From the NCBI GenBank assembly GCA_900771335.1, contig CAAGNP010000037.1:1-17440 (forward strand): a stretch of DNA of 17,440 bases, written 5' to 3'. A program made the position numbers and the translations under genes. This DNA is from Rikenellaceae bacterium. GTDB taxonomy: Bacteria > Bacteroidota > Bacteroidia > Bacteroidales > UBA932. The notes beneath the pieces are model-generated. The model made no database searches and was not told the DNA's origin. It saw only the letters and a program-made list of their open reading frames with translations. Below, piece after piece: positions 13,778-17,440 of the stretch (position 1 is the first letter of the stretch; each line of letters opens with the position of its first letter).

Positions 13778-16700
13778 ATGGCTAAAGAGAAGACATTTAT
13801 TACCTGCGATGGTAACTATGCAGCTGCATATGCTGCATATTTGTTCAGTGAACATGCTGCCATCTACCCTATCACCCCTTCTTCAACTATGGCTGAGCTT
13901 GTTGACGAATGGGCTGCTTTCGGAAAGAAAAACATCTTCGGTCAGACTGTAAAAGTTACCGAGATGCAAAGTGAAGGAGGTGCAGCTGGTGCTGTTCACG
14001 GTTCACTTCAGGCTGGTGCCCTTACCACCACATTCACAGCATCACAAGGTTTGCTCCTTATGATCCCGAATATGTATAAAATCGCAGGAGAAATGCTTCC
14101 TACGGTATTCCACGTATCAGCTCGTGCACTTGCTGCACAAGCTCTTTCTATTTTTGGTGACCACCAGGACGTAATGGCTTGCCGTCAGACCGGTTTCGCC
14201 ATGCTTGCTTCTTCAAGCGTACAAGAGGCTATGGACCTTGGTGCAGTAGCTCACCTTTCAACTATCAAATCAAGCATTCCTTTCGTTCACTTCTTCGACG
14301 GTTTCCGTACTTCACACGAGATCCAGAAAATCGAACTTCTTGATCCAGAAGATTTGAAGAAAATGATCAGCGAGAAATCACTTGCCAAATTCCGTGAAAG
14401 AGCACTTAACCCTAACAAACCTGTAACCCGTGGTACCGCTCAAAACCCTGACGTATACTTCCAGGCACGTGAGGCTTCTAACCCTTACTACACATCAGTT
14501 CCTGATATCGTAGCTCGTTATATGGGTGAGATCTCTGAGCTAACCGGCCGTCACTATCTACCTTTCGACTACTATGGTGATCCAAACGCAAGAAACATCA
14601 TCATCGCTATGGGTTCAGTAACTGAAACCATCAAAGAGGTAGTTGACAAACTTATGTCACAAGGTGAGAAAGTGGGTGTTATCAACGTACGCCTATACAG
14701 ACCTTTCTCTGCTAAATATTTCCTAAGAGTTCTTCCTAAGAGCGTTAAGAGAATCGCTGTTCTTGACCGCACAAAAGAGCCAGGTTCAGTTGGTGAGCCT
14801 CTATATTTGGATATCAAATCTGTACTTGCAGAAAAAGGTGGCGACATGCCTCTTATCGTAGGTGGCCGCTATGGTCTTTCTTCTAAAGACACCACCCCTG
14901 CACAAATCCTTTCAGTATTTGAGAACCTTAAAGCAAAACAACCTAAGACCGACTTCACTATCGGCATCGTAGATGACGTTACATTCAAATCTCTACCTGT
15001 TAAAGAGGAGATCTCTCTTGCTAAGAAAGGCACCTATGAGTGTAAATTCTATGGTCTTGGTTCAGATGGTACTGTAGGTGCTAACAAGAACACTATCAAG
15101 ATTATCGGTGACAACACTAACAAATACAGCCAGGCATACTTCGACTATGACTCTAAGAAATCAGGTGGTTACACTTGTTCACACTTGAGATTCGGTGATG
15201 AGCCTATCACTTCACCTTATCTTGTTTCTACCCCTGACTTCGTTGCTTGCCACGTATATTCATACCTACGCAAATACGACGTACTAAAAGGCATCAAGAG
15301 AGGTGGTACATTCCTATTGAACTCACTCTGGAATGCAAAAGAGACAGCTGAAAGACTTCCTGACCATATCAAACAAGTGGTAGCTCAAAACGACATCAAG
15401 ATGTACGTTATCAACGCTACTAAGATCGCTGAAGAGATCGGTCTAGGTAACAGAACCAACACTATCCTTCAGTCTGCATTCTTCAAAATCACCGGCATCA
15501 TCCCTTACGAGCAAGCTGTAGCTTTGATGAAAAAAGCTATTGACAAATCTTATGGTAAGAAAGGTGAGAAGATCGTTAACATGAACTACGCAGCTGTAGA
15601 CAGAGGTGCTGAGTACGAACTTGTAGAGGCTCCAGTAGAGTGGAAAAACCTACACTCTAAATTTACCCCTTCAAGCTTCGACCGTCTTGCTCCAGAATGG
15701 GTACGCAACGTAGCAGACGTAGTTAACGCTCAAAACGGTTATGATATCCCTGTAAGCGCATTCACCGGTGAATTTACAGATGGTACTATCCCTGCAGGTA
15801 CAGCTGCTTACGAAAAACGTGGTGCTGCTTCACACGTACCTACTTGGATGTCTGAAAACTGTATCCAATGTAACCAATGTGCTTTTGTTTGTCCTCACGC
15901 AGCTATCCGTCCATTCCTAACTACTGACGAAGAACTTGCAAAAGTTCCTGCAGGTGTTAAGAGCAAGAAAGGTAACGCTGTATTCAAAGAGTACAACTTC
16001 ACAATGCAGGTATCTGTAATGGACTGTACCGGTTGCGGCAACTGTGCTGACGTATGTCCTGCTAAAGAGAAAGCTCTTGTGATGACTTCACTTGAAAGCC
16101 AGCTTGACCAACAACCTATCTTTGACTACCTACACTCACAAGTAGGCTACAAAGACAACGTGGCTCCTAAAGCACAAAACGTTAAGAACTCTCAATTCGC
16201 ACAACCTCTATTCGAGTACTCAGGTGCATGTGCAGGTTGCGGTGAGACTCCATATATCAAAGCTATTTCACAACTATATGGTGACAGAATGATGGTAGCT
16301 AACGCTACAGGATGTTCTTCTATCTATAGTGGTTCATTCCCTTCTTCACCTTACTGTGTTGACAAAAACGGTAGAGGTCCAGCATGGGCTAACTCACTAT
16401 TCGAAGACAACGCTGAGTTCGGTCTTGGTATGAAAGTGGGTACTGAAACTATCCGTAACACTGTTGCAAAACTTATGATGGAAGGCCTTGAGTGCCCTCA
16501 ATGCTCATCTGAGATGAAAGCTCTATTCTCTAAATGGCTAGAGAACAGATCAGATGCTGCTGCTACCCGCGAAGTGGCTGATGCTCTTGTACCTATGATG
16601 GAAGCTTGCGGTTGCGACACTTGCAAAGCTCTTCTTGAGGTAAAAGACTACATCGCTGCACGCAGCCAATGGATCATCGGTGGTGACGGTTGGTCATACG

Positions 16701-17308
16701 ATATCGGATACGGCGGACTTGACCACGTACTTGCTTCAGGTGAAAATGTAAACGTACTTGTTCTTGATACAGAGGTTTACTCTAACACCGGTGGACAGTC
16801 TTCTAAATCTACCCCTGCAGGTGCTGTTGCCAAATTTGCTACTTCAGGTAAGAAAGTACGTAAGAAAGACCTTGGTATGATGGCAATGAGCTACGGTTAT
16901 GTATATGTAGCACAAGTAGCTATGGGTTCTAACCAGGCTCAATTCCTTAACGCACTTAAAGAAGCTGAAGCATACGACGGACCATCTCTAATCATTGCTT
17001 ACGCACCATGTATCAACCACGGTCTAAGAAATGGTATGGGTAAGAGCCAATACGAAGAGAAACTTGCTGTAGAATGCGGTTACTGGCATCTATACAGATT
17101 CAATCCTACTCTTGCTGAAGAGGGTAAGAATCCATTCACTCTAGACAGCAAAGAGCCAGATTGGACCAAGTTCCAAGAGTTCATCAAAGGTGAGGTTCGT
17201 TACAGCTCTCTATCTAAGATGTTCCCTGCTGAGGCAGAAGAGCTATTTGCTAAGACTGAAGAGTACGCAAAACTTCGCTACAACTCTTACAAGAAACTAG
17301 CTCTATAA
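13778..17308 (+). CDS. nifJ: Pyruvate:ferredoxin (flavodoxin) oxidoreductase
   Basis: A 1176-residue single-chain PFOR, which oxidises pyruvate and CoA to acetyl-CoA and CO2 with reduction of ferredoxin; cytosolic and oxygen-sensitive. In order: the pyrimidine-binding TPP domain (about 1-250) with YPITPSS (Thr33), Glu66 and Arg116 at positions matching Thr31, Glu64 and Arg114 of Desulfovibrio africanus PFOR; the CoA-side domain II (about 260-400); the gamma/EKR part (about 410-660); and a two-cluster ferredoxin domain with Cys695/698/701/705 and Cys750/753/756/760. The TPP domain follows, with the proximal-cluster cysteines 818, 821, 846 and 1078, plus GDGWSYDIGYGG (969-980) and NTGGQSSKSTP (1003-1013). 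Five more cysteines (906, 909, 944, 946, 949) lie just before the TPP motif. Codons are strongly biased to GCT, GGT, GTA, CTT and CTA, unlike its neighbours, which suggests very high expression. Confidence 0.98.
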   Translation: MAKEKTFITCDGNYAAAYAAYLFSEHAAIYPITPSSTMAELVDEWAAFGKKNIFGQTVKVTEMQSEGGAAGAVHGSLQAGALTTTFTASQGLLLMIPNMYKIAGEMLPTVFHVSARALAAQALSIFGDHQDVMACRQTGFAMLASSSVQEAMDLGAVAHLSTIKSSIPFVHFFDGFRTSHEIQKIELLDPEDLKKMISEKSLAKFRERALNPNKPVTRGTAQNPDVYFQAREASNPYYTSVPDIVARYMGEISELTGRHYLPFDYYGDPNARNIIIAMGSVTETIKEVVDKLMSQGEKVGVINVRLYRPFSAKYFLRVLPKSVKRIAVLDRTKEPGSVGEPLYLDIKSVLAEKGGDMPLIVGGRYGLSSKDTTPAQILSVFENLKAKQPKTDFTIGIVDDVTFKSLPVKEEISLAKKGTYECKFYGLGSDGTVGANKNTIKIIGDNTNKYSQAYFDYDSKKSGGYTCSHLRFGDEPITSPYLVSTPDFVACHVYSYLRKYDVLKGIKRGGTFLLNSLWNAKETAERLPDHIKQVVAQNDIKMYVINATKIAEEIGLGNRTNTILQSAFFKITGIIPYEQAVALMKKAIDKSYGKKGEKIVNMNYAAVDRGAEYELVEAPVEWKNLHSKFTPSSFDRLAPEWVRNVADVVNAQNGYDIPVSAFTGEFTDGTIPAGTAAYEKRGAASHVPTWMSENCIQCNQCAFVCPHAAIRPFLTTDEELAKVPAGVKSKKGNAVFKEYNFTMQVSVMDCTGCGNCADVCPAKEKALVMTSLESQLDQQPIFDYLHSQVGYKDNVAPKAQNVKNSQFAQPLFEYSGACAGCGETPYIKAISQLYGDRMMVANATGCSSIYSGSFPSSPYCVDKNGRGPAWANSLFEDNAEFGLGMKVGTETIRNTVAKLMMEGLECPQCSSEMKALFSKWLENRSDAAATREVADALVPMMEACGCDTCKALLEVKDYIAARSQWIIGGDGWSYDIGYGGLDHVLASGENVNVLVLDTEVYSNTGGQSSKSTPAGAVAKFATSGKKVRKKDLGMMAMSYGYVYVAQVAMGSNQAQFLNALKEAEAYDGPSLIIAYAPCINHGLRNGMGKSQYEEKLAVECGYWHLYRFNPTLAEEGKNPFTLDSKEPDWTKFQEFIKGEVRYSSLSKMFPAEAEELFAKTEEYAKLRYNSYKKLAL

Positions 17309-17368
17309 CATAGATATCCACTTAATAATTGATATCAAAACTGAAGGAGATGGCTAAAAAGTGACCTG

Positions 17369-17402
17369 AACCCCGAAAGTTAGACAAAAAACTTTCGGGG
17401 TT
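17369..17402 (+). terminator. Hairpin at the IS left end, likely terminator
   Basis: AACCCCGAAAGTT (17369-17381) pairs perfectly with AACTTTCGGGGTT (17390-17402) around an 8-nt loop, followed by TTTTG. It is the only strong terminator-like structure after nifJ and would both end nifJ transcription and shield the transposase frame from read-through. Confidence 0.75.
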
Positions 17403-17407
17403 TTGTT

Positions 17408-17440
17408 ATGTCTAAAAAGTACACGAAGCATGGCTATGCA
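17408..17440 (+). CDS. Start of a transposase-like frame (partial)
   Basis: ATG at 17408 opens a frame reading MSKKYTKHGYA up to the window edge, right after the IS-type inverted repeat and hairpin. This is where the first transposase gene (orfA, helix-turn-helix protein) begins in IS3-family elements. Only 11 codons are present, so the identity rests on position alone. Confidence 0.45.
   Translation, partial: MSKKYTKHGYA

Larger units (their letters stand above)
17362..17440 (+). mobile_element. Left end of an IS3-family-like insertion sequence (partial)
   Basis: From TGACCTGAACCCCGAAAG at 17362 the sequence has the look of an IS3-family (IS150-type) left inverted repeat: TG terminus, then CCCCxAAAGTTAGAC. 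An open frame that starts shortly inside it continues off the window. The right end and target duplication lie outside, so the boundary and family are inferred from pattern only. It sits 53 nt after the nifJ stop. Confidence 0.6.

Noticed and set aside
17313..17336. GATATC...GATATC inverted repeat after nifJ
   Set aside because: Only six bases per arm, A/T-rich and without a T tract; too weak to call a terminator.

Overview
The window looks like chromosomal DNA from an anaerobic or microaerobic member of the Bacteroidales. Four things point there. The 16S rRNA 5' end has a Bacteroidales-like sequence. Several upstream regions carry the Bacteroidetes promoter pattern (TTTG, 19-20 nt, then TAnnTTTG). 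Genes mostly lack Shine-Dalgarno sites. The gene set includes pyruvate:ferredoxin oxidoreductase, a two-domain oxaloacetate decarboxylase-type carboxyltransferase, a NagZ-like GH3 and a DHOD-like protein. I do not assign genus or family.

Layout. 1-206 is the 5' end of a 16S rRNA gene read leftward; its leader and promoter run to 374. 530-2311 (minus) is an oadA/pycB-type carboxyltransferase with a C-terminal biotinyl-like domain, with its own promoter. 2373-4538 (minus) is a secreted GH3 beta-N-acetylhexosaminidase-like enzyme with a leftover of a serine-hydrolase domain. A small divergent promoter region (4542-4578) separates it from tRNA-His, which is followed by a strong terminator and about 240 nt of non-coding, hairpin-rich DNA. 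5011-5940 is an OxyR-type LysR regulator and 6025-7005 a dihydroorotate dehydrogenase-like flavoprotein, both plus strand. On the minus strand an ESS-family glutamate symporter gene (start 10783) and a 12-repeat kinesin-light-chain-type TPR gene (7052-9442) form a tight pair. Divergent from them, 10863-12092 (HGSNAT/DUF5009-like membrane acetyltransferase) and 12121-12732 (HdeD/DUF308 membrane protein) form a probable pair. tRNA-Arg(CCG) lies on the minus strand at 12734-12805. fabD (12845-13705) and nifJ (13778-17308) follow on the plus strand. The window ends inside the left end of an IS3-family-like insertion sequence beginning about 17362.

How it fits together. Most of this is core metabolism: pyruvate oxidation by NifJ, C3/C4 carboxyl transfer by OadA, fatty-acid initiation by FabD, and cell-wall or glycan amino-sugar turnover by GH3, possibly linked to the HGSNAT-like transporter-acetyltransferase. 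OxyR would sense peroxide in an organism that depends on oxygen-sensitive Fe-S enzymes. I see no CRISPR array, toxin-antitoxin pair, phage genes or recognisable defence operon. The observations most worth a second look are the carboxyltransferase lacking its biotinyl lysine, the TPR protein with an unassigned N-terminal domain, the GH3 with a decayed second domain, the back-to-back promoters, and the structured non-coding segment after tRNA-His.
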